Assembly: GCA_963822985.1 (NCBI GenBank)
Contig: CAWGJU010000010.1
Location: 372,001 to 436,000, forward strand
Direction of reading: 5' to 3'
DNA length: 64,000 bases
DNA from: Thermohalobaculum sp963822985
GTDB lineage: Bacteria; Pseudomonadota; Alphaproteobacteria; Rhodobacterales; Rhodobacteraceae
Shown here: one piece after another, positions 16,731 through 25,376 of the stretch
How the letters are laid out: every line of letters starts with the position of its first letter
How positions within the stretch are numbered: position 1 is the stretch's first letter
Program-made: the position numbers and the translations under genes
Notes under the pieces: model-generated
The model's database searches: none
The model's input: only the letters and a program-made list of their open reading frames with translations
What the model was told of the DNA's origin: nothing

Positions 16731-16758
16731 GAGGACGGCGAGCCGAGCGCCGCCCTCC
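16730..16758. terminator. GC hairpin between convergent cyclase and liv genes
   Basis: Bases 16730-16740 (GGAGG-A-CGGCG) pair with 16748-16758 (CGCCG-C-CCTCC) around a seven-base loop, with a single A-C mismatch. It starts right at the cyclase stop codon and precedes the convergent livF end at 16796. It could terminate both transcripts, but there is no T-tract, so intrinsic termination is only probable. Confidence 0.5.
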
Positions 16759-16795
16759 TCCCGCGCATCTGCGCCTGTCGCGCCGCCGACGGGCG

Positions 16796-17545
16796 TCAAG
16801 TGCCGACGCCGACATAGCGGTGGAAGAGCGCCGAGTGCGTGTCGAGCTCGGCGCCCGAGATCGTCTCGCGCATCACCCCGTTTTCCAGGAAGCTGACGCG
16901 GTCGGCCAAAGCGTGCACCGCCTCGACGCGCTGCTCGACCAGCAGCGTGGCGACGCCGGTCTCGCGCAAGCCGCCCACCACCTCGCGAATGCGGGCGACC
17001 ATGGAGGGCTGCAGCCCCTCGGTCGGCTCGTCGAGCAGGAGCACGCGCGGCTCGAGGCAGAGGGCGCGGGCCATGGCCAGCATCTGCTGCTCGCCGCCCG
17101 AAAGCGTGCCGGCGCGCTGGCCGAGGCGTTCCTCCAGCACGGGGAAGAGGTCGAACATGCGCGCGCGCACCGCCGGGCCGCGCTGGCGCGCCATGAGGCC
17201 GATCTCGAGGTTCTCGGCCACCGTCAGCTCGGCGAAGAGCCGCCGGCCCTGCGGGACATAGGCGATCCCCTGGACCGGCACGCGCCAGGCGGGCAGGCGC
17301 GCGAGGTCGTGCTCGCCCAGCAGCACGCGGCCGGCGCTGGGGCGCACGAGGCCCATCACGGCCTTGAGCAGCGTCGTCTTGCCGGCGCCGTTGCGGCCGG
17401 CGAGGCAATGCACCTCGCCCGCCCTGAGATCGAGCGAGACGCCGCGCAGCACCTGAACGGGCCCGTAGCCGGCATCGAGCCCCTCGACGCGCAGGACGGC
17501 GCCATCCGGGCTCCCCGGCGCGGCGGTGTTGCGCGGCGCCATCAT
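16796..17545 (-). CDS. livF: Branched-chain amino acid-type ABC transporter, ATP-binding protein (LivF-like)
   Basis: A 249-residue cytoplasmic ATPase of a HAAT-type importer. Walker A is GRNGAGKTT (~44), the Q-loop region reads AYVPQGRRLFAELTVAENL, the signature is LSGGEQQMLAMARAL, Walker B is VLLLDEPTEGL and the H-loop position lies in LLVEQR, where LivF proteins typically have Gln. Its ATG overlaps the livG stop by four bases (ATGA). It is the last gene of the livH-M-G-F run. Substrates of this class include branched-chain amino acids, amides and urea; nothing here fixes which. Confidence 0.92.
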   Translation of the reverse strand: MMAPRNTAAPGSPDGAVLRVEGLDAGYGPVQVLRGVSLDLRAGEVHCLAGRNGAGKTTLLKAVMGLVRPSAGRVLLGEHDLARLPAWRVPVQGIAYVPQGRRLFAELTVAENLEIGLMARQRGPAVRARMFDLFPVLEERLGQRAGTLSGGEQQMLAMARALCLEPRVLLLDEPTEGLQPSMVARIREVVGGLRETGVATLLVEQRVEAVHALADRVSFLENGVMRETISGAELDTHSALFHRYVGVGT

Positions 17546-18303
17546 GCGCCGAGATAGGCGGATTGCACCGCCCGGCTGGCCCGTATCTCGGCAGGCGTGC
17601 CCTCGGCCAGCACGGCGCCGAATTCCAGCACGGTGATCCGCTCGGCAAGCGTCATCACCACGTCCATGTTGTGCTCGATCAGGAGCACGGTGGCCTCGGC
17701 CGCGACCTCGCGAACGAGCTCCGTGAAGCGGGCGATCTCGTGATCGGCCAAGCCTTGCGTCGGCTCGTCGAGGATCAGCAGGCGCGGGCGGAGCGCCAGC
17801 CCCATGGCGATCTCGAGAAGCCGCCGGTGGCCATAGCTCTGCGCGTTCGCCCGCTCGCCGGCGCGGGCGGCGAGGCCGACGCGATCGAGCGCGGCGAGCG
17901 TCTCGGCCCCGATGTCGGCCGCGCCGCGGCGCTGAACGGCCAGCGCCACGTTCTCGGCCAAGGTCAGGTTGCCGAAGACGGAGGTGATCTGGAAGGTATA
18001 GGCGATGCCGAGGCGCACGCGCCGGTGCGCCGCCAGATGCGTGACGTCGGTCCCCTGCCACAGCACGGTACCGGCGCTGGGCCTGATCCGGCCGCAGATC
18101 AGGCCGACAAAGGTCGTCTTGCCGGCGCCGTTCGGGCCGATGACGGCGCGGATTTCGCCTTCGGGCAGGTCGAAGTCGACGCCGTCGACGGCGCGTAGGC
18201 CGCCGAAGTCCCGCGTCAGCCCGCGCGTGGCGATCAGGCTAGCGGCAGCCCCCTCACCGCAGCCCGTCACGGCGGTCCCGTCACGGCAGCCATGGCAGCG
18301 CAT
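17542..18303 (-). CDS. livG: Branched-chain amino acid-type ABC transporter, ATP-binding protein (LivG-like)
   Basis: A 253-residue ATPase. Walker A is GPNGAGKTTFVGLICG (~56), the Q-loop region AYTFQITSVFGNLTLAENV, the signature motif is the degenerate SYGHRRLLEIAMGL usual for LivG, Walker B is LLILDEPTQGL and the H-loop is LLIEHNMDVVM. The listed ATG overlaps the livM end by 23 nt; a later start near VTGCGEGAAASLIATRGL is possible because the first ~20 residues are not conserved. It is coupled to livF by ATGA. Confidence 0.9.
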   Translation of the reverse strand: MRCHGCRDGTAVTGCGEGAAASLIATRGLTRDFGGLRAVDGVDFDLPEGEIRAVIGPNGAGKTTFVGLICGRIRPSAGTVLWQGTDVTHLAAHRRVRLGIAYTFQITSVFGNLTLAENVALAVQRRGAADIGAETLAALDRVGLAARAGERANAQSYGHRRLLEIAMGLALRPRLLILDEPTQGLADHEIARFTELVREVAAEATVLLIEHNMDVVMTLAERITVLEFGAVLAEGTPAEIRASRAVQSAYLGA

Positions 18304-19225
18304 GGCGGCGCATGGCGCCGAGTATCCCGGCGGGCGCGAACAGCACCAGCGCGACCAGCGCGCCGCCGACGACCAGCAGGTAGGCGTCCGTCACGCCCGA
18401 GGCGAGATCGACGAGGTAGAACATGAGCGCCGTGCCGACCAGCGGCCCGAGCGTCGTCCCGGCGCCGCCCAGCAGCACCCATAGAAGCGGCAGGATCGAG
18501 TACTGGATCGAGGCGAAGGTCGCCCCGGCATAGCCGAAGAGCAGGGCATAGGCCGCCCCCGCGGCGCCCGCGTAGAGGCCCGAGAGCACGAGCGCCAGCA
18601 GGCGGGTGCGGAACGGGTCGTAGCCGAGCATGCGCGCCCGCTCCTCGTTCTCGCGCATCGCCACCATGACGCGGCCGGGGCCCGAGCGGACGAGCCAGAG
18701 CTGCCCGCCAAGCGCCAGGGCGAAGAGCAGGAGCGCGGCGGCATAGCGCACATCCGGGTCACCGAGCGGCAGGCCGGCAATCGCGCGGGCGGCCGCGGGC
18801 AGGACGAACCCCTCGTCGCCGCGCGTGACCCCGCCGAAATAGAGCACGGCGAGGTGCGCCGCCTGGGAGAACATCAGCGTGACGATCAGGAAGGCCACCC
18901 CGGTGGTGCGGAGCGCCGGGATGCCGGCCAGCAGCGCGAGCAGCGCGCCGGCCGCCGCGCCAAGGAGGAGGCCGGGCCCGGCGCCCCAGCCGAGATGCTC
19001 GGCGCTCAGTCCCGCGCCGTAGATGCCGGCGGCGAAGAACATGGCGTGGCCGAGGCTGAGCAGCCCCGTATAGCCGAAGGCGATGTTGTAGCCGGTGGCG
19101 AAGACCGCCAGCACCAGTATGCGGGCGAAGTTGCCCTGGTGGTAGGCCGGCAGCAGGAAGGCGAGTGCGGCCAGGGCGGCCAGCACGCCGCCGTGCAGCG
19201 CGAGGTCTCGACCCGTGAGGCTCAC
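18281..19225 (-). CDS. livM: Branched-chain amino acid-type ABC transporter permease (LivM-like)
   Basis: A roughly 314-residue inner-membrane permease with about eight to ten hydrophobic helices. The family core is clear: GYNIAFGYTGLLSLGHAMFFAAGIYGAG near the N-terminus, ALRTTGVAFLIVTLMFSQ, and RENEERARMLGYDPFRTRLLAL (the EAA-like cytoplasmic loop contacting the ATPase). The start is uncertain: I chose GTG at 19225 (VSLTGRDLALHGG). The frame is open further upstream, but there it shadows the end of livH. It ends MRRHALPWLP, overlapping the livG start. Confidence 0.88.
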   Translation of the reverse strand: MSLTGRDLALHGGVLAALAALAFLLPAYHQGNFARILVLAVFATGYNIAFGYTGLLSLGHAMFFAAGIYGAGLSAEHLGWGAGPGLLLGAAAGALLALLAGIPALRTTGVAFLIVTLMFSQAAHLAVLYFGGVTRGDEGFVLPAAARAIAGLPLGDPDVRYAAALLLFALALGGQLWLVRSGPGRVMVAMRENEERARMLGYDPFRTRLLALVLSGLYAGAAGAAYALLFGYAGATFASIQYSILPLLWVLLGGAGTTLGPLVGTALMFYLVDLASGVTDAYLLVVGGALVALVLFAPAGILGAMRRHALPWLP

Positions 19226-19289
19226 TGACGCGGCCCCGACCGGGGCTTCTCGGACGAGCGGGCGGCGCACCCCTGGGGTGCGGCGCGCC

Positions 19290-20192
19290 TCATGCCGGGC
19301 GCACCCCGAAAAGGCCCTGCGGCCTGACGACCAGCACCATCGCCACCAGAAGCGTCGCCAGGATCTTGGCGAGCGTCGGGTCGAAGATCGTCGAGACAAG
19401 CCCGTCCGCCAGGCCGATCACCAGCGCCGCCACCACCGTGCCGCCGAGCGAGCCGAGCCCGCCGATGATGACGACGATGAAGCTGAGCAGCAGCGGCTCG
19501 CCGCCCATCAGATAGTGCGCCTGCCGGATCGGCACGACCAGCACGGCGCCCAGCGCGGCCAGCGCGGCGCCGAGCGCGAAGACGCCGGCATAGACCCGGT
19601 CGACGGGGATGGCGAAGGCTGTCGCCGTCTCGGGATCGGACTGGGTGGCGCGCATCACCAGGCCCGCGCGCGTGCGCGTCAGCAGCAGCCAGACGCCGAG
19701 GATCAGCGCCGCGGCGGCGGCGACCACCAGGAACTTGTAGCCGTCATAGCCGAACCAGGGCAGCCTGACGCGCCAGTCGACGGGCGCCGGCACCGGGCGC
19801 GCCTCGGGCCCGAAGAGCTCGAGCGCCGCCTGTTGCAGGATGTAGAGCAGGCCGATGGTCGCGACGATCGTCGCCTCCGGGTCGTGGCCGAGGCGGCGCA
19901 GCACCAGCCAGTCGACCGAGGCCGCGATGACGCCGACAGCCGCCGGCGCGACAAGCAGCGCCACCAGGAAGCCCGCCCAGGGCGGACCGCCGACCAGCCC
20001 CGCCGTCAGATCGGCGCAGAACCAGGCGAGCACGGCGCCCAGCATGAAGAACTCGCCATGCGCGACGTTGACGACCCGCATGATCCCGAAGACCAGGCTG
20101 AGGCCCAGCGCCGTCAGCGCCAGCACGGCGGCCATCACCGTGCCCTCGAGCAGGCCGGCCCAGACGAGCGCCGGATGCGGAAGCCAGGTCAT
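19290..20192 (-). CDS. livH: Branched-chain amino acid-type ABC transporter permease (LivH-like)
   Basis: A 300-residue inner-membrane permease and first gene of the livHMGF run. The N-terminal MAAVLALTALGLSLVFGIMRVVNVAHGEFFMLGA is the LivH signature, and DPETATAFAIPVDRVYAGVFALGAALA is the conserved EAA-type loop. It ends VRPQGLFGVRPA, the typical C-terminus. About eight hydrophobic segments are visible. The substrate-binding gene of the set is probably the minus-strand gene at 21125-22387, separated by a LysM gene on the other strand. Confidence 0.92.
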   Translation of the reverse strand: MTWLPHPALVWAGLLEGTVMAAVLALTALGLSLVFGIMRVVNVAHGEFFMLGAVLAWFCADLTAGLVGGPPWAGFLVALLVAPAAVGVIAASVDWLVLRRLGHDPEATIVATIGLLYILQQAALELFGPEARPVPAPVDWRVRLPWFGYDGYKFLVVAAAAALILGVWLLLTRTRAGLVMRATQSDPETATAFAIPVDRVYAGVFALGAALAALGAVLVVPIRQAHYLMGGEPLLLSFIVVIIGGLGSLGGTVVAALVIGLADGLVSTIFDPTLAKILATLLVAMVLVVRPQGLFGVRPA

Positions 20193-20374
20193 GCGCGGAT
20201 CCTGTCAGCTCTCGAGCGACCGGCAGATTGACCCGGCAGGCGTACGGCCGCAAGCTCGCGCGCGACATCGGCGGCCGACGCCGCGCCCCTGCCCCGCCCC
20301 AGTCGCCCTAGCGGCCCGGCGCGGGAACGCGGCCGCGCCGACGGTGGTTTCGCCAAGTGAGCCGTCGGGGAACC

Positions 20375-21106
20375 ATGATGCCGAAAATGAACGAAACGCG
20401 GCTCGTCCGCATCGCCGCCTTGAGCCTGGCCGCCGTGGCGGTACCGCTTGCAGCACCCTCTCGCGCCGAGGCACAGACAGCAAAGACGCCCTGTGCCGAG
20501 CGCTATGTCGTCGAGGAGGGCAAGTCGCTCCACGATGTCGCGCGGCGCTGCGACATGGCGCTGGCGCAAATCATCGCGCGCAACCCGCAGCTGGGCGAGC
20601 CGCCCGCGATCTCGACCGGAACCGAGCTCGAGCTCGGCGCCATGCCCGAGACGGACGCAGCCGGCCGCATGGAGACCTACAAGGTCGAGGTGGGCGACAC
20701 GCTGCACTCGGTGGCGCGCAAGCTGAACGTGTCGCTCGTCGAGCTGATGGCCGCGAACCCCAATGTGGACCCGGGCGCGCTCAGCATCGGCGAGGAGCTG
20801 GCGGTGCCGGGCGACCGGCCGGCCGCCACCGTCTCGGTGATCCCCGAGAGCGCGGCGCCGGGCGCGATGGTCGGGCTGCGGGTGCGCCAGCTGCGGCCGA
20901 ACGACTGGGTGACGATCGGCGTCGGCCCGCGCGCCTCGGAATGGCAGGCGCTGCGTGAGGCGCAGGCGAGCGACGATGGCGAGCTCTCGACACAGATCGC
21001 GGTGCCTGACTGGGCGAGCCCCGGCGACCGGCTGGTCTTCATCGTCGACACCGACCGGGGGATGGCCTTCAAGTCCGCGCCCTTCCTGGTCGGCACGTCC
21101 GATTGA
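20375..21106 (+). CDS. Exported protein with two LysM domains
   Basis: A 243-residue periplasmic or cell-wall-associated protein. A signal peptide (residues ~1-35, cleavage after SRAEAQ) precedes two LysM modules: YVVEEGKSLHDVARRCDMALAQII (~46-92, with a Cys) and YKVEVGDTLHSVARKLNVSLVELMAANPNVDPGALSIGEEL (~103-148). The remaining ~90 residues (SVIPESAAPGAMVGLRVRQLRPNDWVTIGVGP) look like a beta-sandwich. LysM binds peptidoglycan GlcNAc. The start is the ATG at 20375 with GGGGAA just upstream; an in-frame GTG at 20357 is the alternative. It sits alone on the plus strand between the permease and binding-protein genes of an importer and interrupts what would otherwise be one operon. Confidence 0.82.
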   Translation: MMPKMNETRLVRIAALSLAAVAVPLAAPSRAEAQTAKTPCAERYVVEEGKSLHDVARRCDMALAQIIARNPQLGEPPAISTGTELELGAMPETDAAGRMETYKVEVGDTLHSVARKLNVSLVELMAANPNVDPGALSIGEELAVPGDRPAATVSVIPESAAPGAMVGLRVRQLRPNDWVTIGVGPRASEWQALREAQASDDGELSTQIAVPDWASPGDRLVFIVDTDRGMAFKSAPFLVGTSD

Positions 21107-21124
21107 GCGCGGGCGCCGCAGGCC

Positions 21125-22387
21125 TCAGAACGCCCGCTCGAGGTAGTTCGTGTCCAATTCGTAGAGGCCGTCCTCGATGGAGGTGGTGTGGACGACGTCG
21201 AGCCGTCCGTCATCGACACGGCTGACGTGCTGCTGGCCAAAGACCTGGTGCAGCTTGCCGCTGAAGAGCTTCGGCCCCTGCGGGTGCTCGCGGCCGAGCG
21301 GCATCTCGGTCATCGCCTCGACCGCCTCGATGAGCCGTTGCCGGTCGGCCGGTCCCTGGTAGCCCGCCGCCTCCATGCCGGCCTTGATGACGTAGAGCGT
21401 CTCCCAACAGCCGAACATGTGGGAGAAGGTCGAGACGTCCTTGGGATCGCCCTTGGCCGAGCCGGTATCGTCGACGCCGACCTGCTCGCGGTAGAAGGCG
21501 GCCGCCTCGGGCTGGTCGGGCGGCGCGTAGCGCGGCATGCCCTCCCAGAAATAGGTGCCCTCGAGGAACCCGAGGCCGGGGCTGTCCATCGCCACCCCCT
21601 CCAGGCTGTCGATGAAGCCGAAGATCTCGGGGCGCGCGCCGCCGCCGTAGAAGTCGCCCATCTCCTTGACGAAGGTCAGCACGGCGGGGCCGACCATGAC
21701 GTGGTAGATCACCTCGGTCTCGGCCGGCACCTGCGGGAAGTACTTGAAGAAGCTGGTCTCGGTGGGCGGGATGGCGATCTGGGCGATGACCTCGCCGCCC
21801 TGCGCCTGCATGGCGGGCGGCAGACTGTCGCGGTGGTTGTAGCCGAACGCATAGTCCGGGAAGAACATCGTGACCTTCTTGCCGAGGTTACCCGCCATGT
21901 AGGGCGCCATCGAGATGACCTGGCTCTGCACGTCGGTGATGCCTGGCTGGATCGTCCAGCGGTTCAGCATGCCGGAGGGGACATGCGTGCCCTCCGAGAC
22001 GACGAAATAGGGCAGCTTCAGCTCGCCGGCGCGCGGGGCGGAGGCGATGACGACATGGGAGAAGAGCGTGCCATAGCCGATGTCGCAATTGTGCTGGGTG
22101 GCGAACTTCTCGACGACCTCGGCGCCGCGCTTGGGGTCGGTGCCGTCGTCCTCGGCGATGATCTCGACCGGGCGGCCGTTGATGCCGCCCGCCTCGTTGA
22201 TAAGGCGCACGGCGGCCTCGGTCGTGCGGTCGTACCAGCGGCCATAGGCGGCGCCGATGCCGGTGCGGTGCACCTGGAAGCCGATGCGGATGGGCTCGGA
22301 CGACTGCGCCTGGATGTAGGGCACCCAGCCCGTGGCGGCAGCTGTCCCGGCGGCGAGTCCCTTGAGCGCGGTACGGCGGCTGATCAT
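21125..22387 (-). CDS. ABC transporter substrate-binding protein, Tat-exported (Peripla_BP_6 type)
   Basis: A 420-residue periplasmic receptor. It starts MISRRTALKGLAAGTAAA, a twin-arginine signal (S-R-R-x-x-L-K), which implies export of the folded protein. The mature part has IRIGFQVHRTGIGAAYGRW (~30), then RLINEAGGINGRPVEIIAEDDGTDP, the hallmark of leucine/amide-binding proteins, and DVQSQVISMAPYMAGNLGKKVTMFFPDYAFG. The start is set by GGGAGG ahead of 22387; an upstream ATG at 22426 would break the Tat motif position. It is the likely receptor for the LivHMGF set at 16.8-20.2 kb, though another import partner cannot be excluded. Confidence 0.9.
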   Translation of the reverse strand: MISRRTALKGLAAGTAAATGWVPYIQAQSSEPIRIGFQVHRTGIGAAYGRWYDRTTEAAVRLINEAGGINGRPVEIIAEDDGTDPKRGAEVVEKFATQHNCDIGYGTLFSHVVIASAPRAGELKLPYFVVSEGTHVPSGMLNRWTIQPGITDVQSQVISMAPYMAGNLGKKVTMFFPDYAFGYNHRDSLPPAMQAQGGEVIAQIAIPPTETSFFKYFPQVPAETEVIYHVMVGPAVLTFVKEMGDFYGGGARPEIFGFIDSLEGVAMDSPGLGFLEGTYFWEGMPRYAPPDQPEAAAFYREQVGVDDTGSAKGDPKDVSTFSHMFGCWETLYVIKAGMEAAGYQGPADRQRLIEAVEAMTEMPLGREHPQGPKLFSGKLHQVFGQQHVSRVDDGRLDVVHTTSIEDGLYELDTNYLERAF

Positions 22388-22563
22388 CCTGGTCCTCCCT
22401 GACGGCCCCGCAAGAAGCGTGTGCACGGCGATGCCGTTTGTCCAGCCCCGGAGCGTCGCAGCGGGCCCTCACGCGGGCCGCGGAGCGCCCGGGGCCAGAT
22501 CACGAACCTGCCTCGACGCGGAAAGAGGGGCTTTGGTTATATCCGGCGACCCGCCCGGCCGCC

Positions 22564-23973
22564 TCAGGCGCCGATCGGCGTGGCGAGGAGCCAGAGGGCG
22601 AGGAGCGTCAGGCCGACCATCAGCGCGGCGAGCGGCAGCTGGCCGAGCGCGGCGCGATGGCGGTCGCCCTCGAGCCGGAGCGCCACGGCGTGAGCGACGA
22701 TCACCGCCAGCACATGGCCGGCGACGATCGCCGCCGTCTGCACGCGCCAGATCGTCTCGACGGCGGCGAGATCGTTGAGGAACGAGGCGCTGACATGCGG
22801 ATGGCCGCGGTCAAAGGGGTCGACCACCGCCGCCAGCGCGTACTGCGCGTCGAGCAGGAAGGCCGTCAGGTAGTGCGCGAAGTGATAGGTCAGCGCGATC
22901 GGCACGAGCGAGAGTGCGATCCGGCCGAGCGTCTCGGGCAGGCTGGCGCGGCCGCGGGCGAGGACGTGGCCGAGCGCGACCGCGCCGGCATAGGCCAGGG
23001 CGAGCAGGGCCCAGGCAGCGAGGAGGCCGAGCGTGTTCTGGGCGACGACGGCGCTGCGGCCCGGGAACTCGAGCGGGTTGACGCCGAGGGCGGCGAGCCA
23101 GGCGAAGGTCGCCGAGAGCCCGTCGAAGCTGACGCTGGCGATGACCGAGGTCACGAAAAGCCAGCCGGAAAGCGGCAGCGCCGGGCCGCGGGCCAGCCGG
23201 GCGCCCGGCCAGGCGAGCGTCACGCCGCCGGGGTGCCAGCGAAGCGGCGCGACCCGGCCGATGAAGCGGAACAGGACCGAGAAGGTTTCGCCGCGCGCCC
23301 GCCAGCGCCGCTCGCCGAAAAGCAGCATCGCCGCGAACTGCACGAGCCAATAGGTGCCGGCGGCGCGCGCCAGCCGCACGGGGTCGGCCGGCGCCGGGTC
23401 GACGATCTCGAGCCAGACGAAGGCCAGAAGGCCGATCAGCGCCGGCCAGTAGCCCGGCGCCGGCGGCGAGCGCAGCGGCGGCGGGCCGAGCCATCGGCGG
23501 GCGAGCGCGACGGGCGCCGACCACGGGTTCAGGAGCGGCCAGAGGTCGCCGATCACGGCCGTCAGCAGCGTGAAGCCGACCCACCAGAGCGTCCACACCG
23601 TCAGGACCAGCAGGTTGCCGAGCGGGTCGCGCGGTCCGAAGAAGCCGATGACCAACAGCCCGGCGAAGACCGCAAAGGCCAGCCAGCGGACAAGGCCGGC
23701 CAGCGGCGGCAAGGCGAAGCGGACGAAAAGACGGCGGCGGAAGGCCTCCAGGCTGCGCGCCGGCGCGGCCGCCAGCACGGCGAACGAAACGGCAACGGCG
23801 GCGGCGCCCCCGGCGAGGTAGTAGCCGGTGGGCAGCAGCATGACCAACGCGCGCTCCGCCGCATGCGCCGCGGCCGGGCCGGGCCGGGCCAGGGCGACCA
23901 GCCCGGCCGCGGCCGGCAAGCCCGCAACCGCCAGCCGGCGTGCCGGCACCCGCGCCCCGGCAACGGCGCGCAT
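22564..23973 (-). CDS. Polytopic membrane protein, resembles proteins annotated fenitrothion hydrolase
   Basis: A roughly 469-residue protein with about 11-12 hydrophobic helices. The N-terminal part has AAHAAERALVMLLPTGYYLAGG and a later NPWSAPVALARRW, features I associate with a family sometimes annotated as fenitrothion hydrolase, after a membrane-bound organophosphate hydrolase; that name is from memory and function is not established. TYHFAHYLTAFLLDAQYALAAVVDPFDRG near the C-terminus carries two conserved-looking histidines. The start at 23973 precedes MRAVAGARVPARRL; the frame is open upstream to 24348 but that overlaps the divergent gene. No catalytic motif is visible to me. Confidence 0.72.
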   Translation of the reverse strand: MRAVAGARVPARRLAVAGLPAAAGLVALARPGPAAAHAAERALVMLLPTGYYLAGGAAAVAVSFAVLAAAPARSLEAFRRRLFVRFALPPLAGLVRWLAFAVFAGLLVIGFFGPRDPLGNLLVLTVWTLWWVGFTLLTAVIGDLWPLLNPWSAPVALARRWLGPPPLRSPPAPGYWPALIGLLAFVWLEIVDPAPADPVRLARAAGTYWLVQFAAMLLFGERRWRARGETFSVLFRFIGRVAPLRWHPGGVTLAWPGARLARGPALPLSGWLFVTSVIASVSFDGLSATFAWLAALGVNPLEFPGRSAVVAQNTLGLLAAWALLALAYAGAVALGHVLARGRASLPETLGRIALSLVPIALTYHFAHYLTAFLLDAQYALAAVVDPFDRGHPHVSASFLNDLAAVETIWRVQTAAIVAGHVLAVIVAHAVALRLEGDRHRAALGQLPLAALMVGLTLLALWLLATPIGA

Positions 23974-24227
23974 CCCGCTGCCGAGCCCGATGGCCGCGCG
24001 GGCCAGAAGACCGGCTTCTTTGGTCCGCCCCTCTTCGCCCCGTCCTTCTTCGGCCCGTCGCATCGCGCTGTCCGCCTGCCGCTGCTCGTTGCCTTGCCGG
24101 GCGACTGCCCGTATCTCTGCGCCGCGCCGCCGCCGCCGCCGCCCGCCTGTGCGCCGTCCGAGAGAGGACCCCCGATGCCGTCTGTCAAGCTCGTCCCGAC
24201 CGGCTCTGGACGCGGAGGCGTTCGGCC

Positions 24228-25358
24228 ATGGCGCAACGCGAGCGGGCCGGCAGTGACGAGGCGCGGGTCGACTGCGGACCGCCCGATGCGGGCGCGATGA
24301 GCCGCACCGCGCAGGCGGGCGGCGGCGCGACGCTCTCCGCCCGGGCACGCCCGAGCCCGCCGCGGCGGCGCGTGCTGCTCTGCGGCCCCGGCTGGCGGCT
24401 GAAGTTCGAGACGTTCTTCCACGTCTTCGACAAGGCGCTGCTGAACGGCCTCGTCCGGGCCGGGCACCAGGTGCGGCATTTCTCGGACCGCGACACGGCG
24501 GACGCCGCCTTCTTCGGCTGGCGCCAGCTCGGCCGGCGGGCCGTGCAGCGCGGGCTGCGCCGGGCCGTCGAGCTCTTCGAGCCCGACATCCTGCTGCTGG
24601 TCCACGCCGATCTGGTCGAGCTCGACACCTTGCGCGAGATCAGGCGTGCCGCGCCCGCGCTGATCGTGGCGAGCGTCGACTGCGACCCGCAACTTCCAAG
24701 CCCACGCGCGCGGCTGATCCGGCACGGCCCCGCGGTCGACGCGACCTTCGTCACCAGCGGCGGCGCGATCCTCGCCGGGCTGCGTCGGCAGCTCGGCACA
24801 GTCCATTTCGTGCCGAACCCGCTCGACCCGGCGATCCTCGACCCCGCGCGGTATGCGCAGGTGGACAAGACGCACGACCTCGCCTATCCGACGCGGGCGA
24901 AGGAGCGCTTCGCCTTCACCGACGCGGTGCGCCGGGCCGCGCCCGAGCTTTCCGTGCTGGAGGTCGGGCGCGATGGGCCGCCGCTCTACGGGCGGCCGTT
25001 CGAGCGGGCGCTCTCGTCGGCGCGGGCGGCGCTCAACAAATCGGCCTTCGACCACGACCTCTATTCGTCCGACCGGGTCGCGCAGCTCTATGGGCTCGGG
25101 CTCTGCGTCTGCATGAGCCGGGCGAGCGGCTACCAGCCGCTGCTGGGGCCCGAGGCGGCGCTCTGGCATGATGGGCCGGAAGACCTCGCCGCGCAGCTGC
25201 GCGAGGCGACAGGCTCCGGGTGCTGGGCCGAGATCGCGCGGGCGGGACGTGCCGCCTATCTGGCGCAGTTCGATTCGGCGACGGTCGCGGACTATCTCGT
25301 CGCCCGGCTGACCGGCAGCGCGCTCGGCGACCTCGCCTGGGCCGAAGGCGAGGTCTGA
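24228..25358 (+). CDS. CgeB-like glycosyltransferase family protein
   Basis: A 376-residue protein. After a variable Arg/Pro-rich leader comes RRVLLCGPGWRLKFETFFHVFDKALLNGLVRAGHQVRHF (Rossmann strand and helix of a GT-B fold), FEPDILLLVHADLV, a mid region VPNPLDPAIL, and a C-terminal half YSSDRVAQLYGLGLCVCMSRASGYQPLLGPEAALWHDGPEDLAAQL with the Gly/Glu-rich nucleotide-sugar-binding region. This resembles CgeB/DUF3880-type glycosyltransferases. The ATG at 24228 has GGAGG nine bases upstream; the ATG at 24297 is an alternative start closer to the conserved part. Sugar and acceptor are unknown. It is divergent from the membrane protein gene. Confidence 0.72.
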   Translation: MAQRERAGSDEARVDCGPPDAGAMSRTAQAGGGATLSARARPSPPRRRVLLCGPGWRLKFETFFHVFDKALLNGLVRAGHQVRHFSDRDTADAAFFGWRQLGRRAVQRGLRRAVELFEPDILLLVHADLVELDTLREIRRAAPALIVASVDCDPQLPSPRARLIRHGPAVDATFVTSGGAILAGLRRQLGTVHFVPNPLDPAILDPARYAQVDKTHDLAYPTRAKERFAFTDAVRRAAPELSVLEVGRDGPPLYGRPFERALSSARAALNKSAFDHDLYSSDRVAQLYGLGLCVCMSRASGYQPLLGPEAALWHDGPEDLAAQLREATGSGCWAEIARAGRAAYLAQFDSATVADYLVARLTGSALGDLAWAEGEV

Positions 25359-25376
25359 GCGCAGCCGGTCCGGCCT

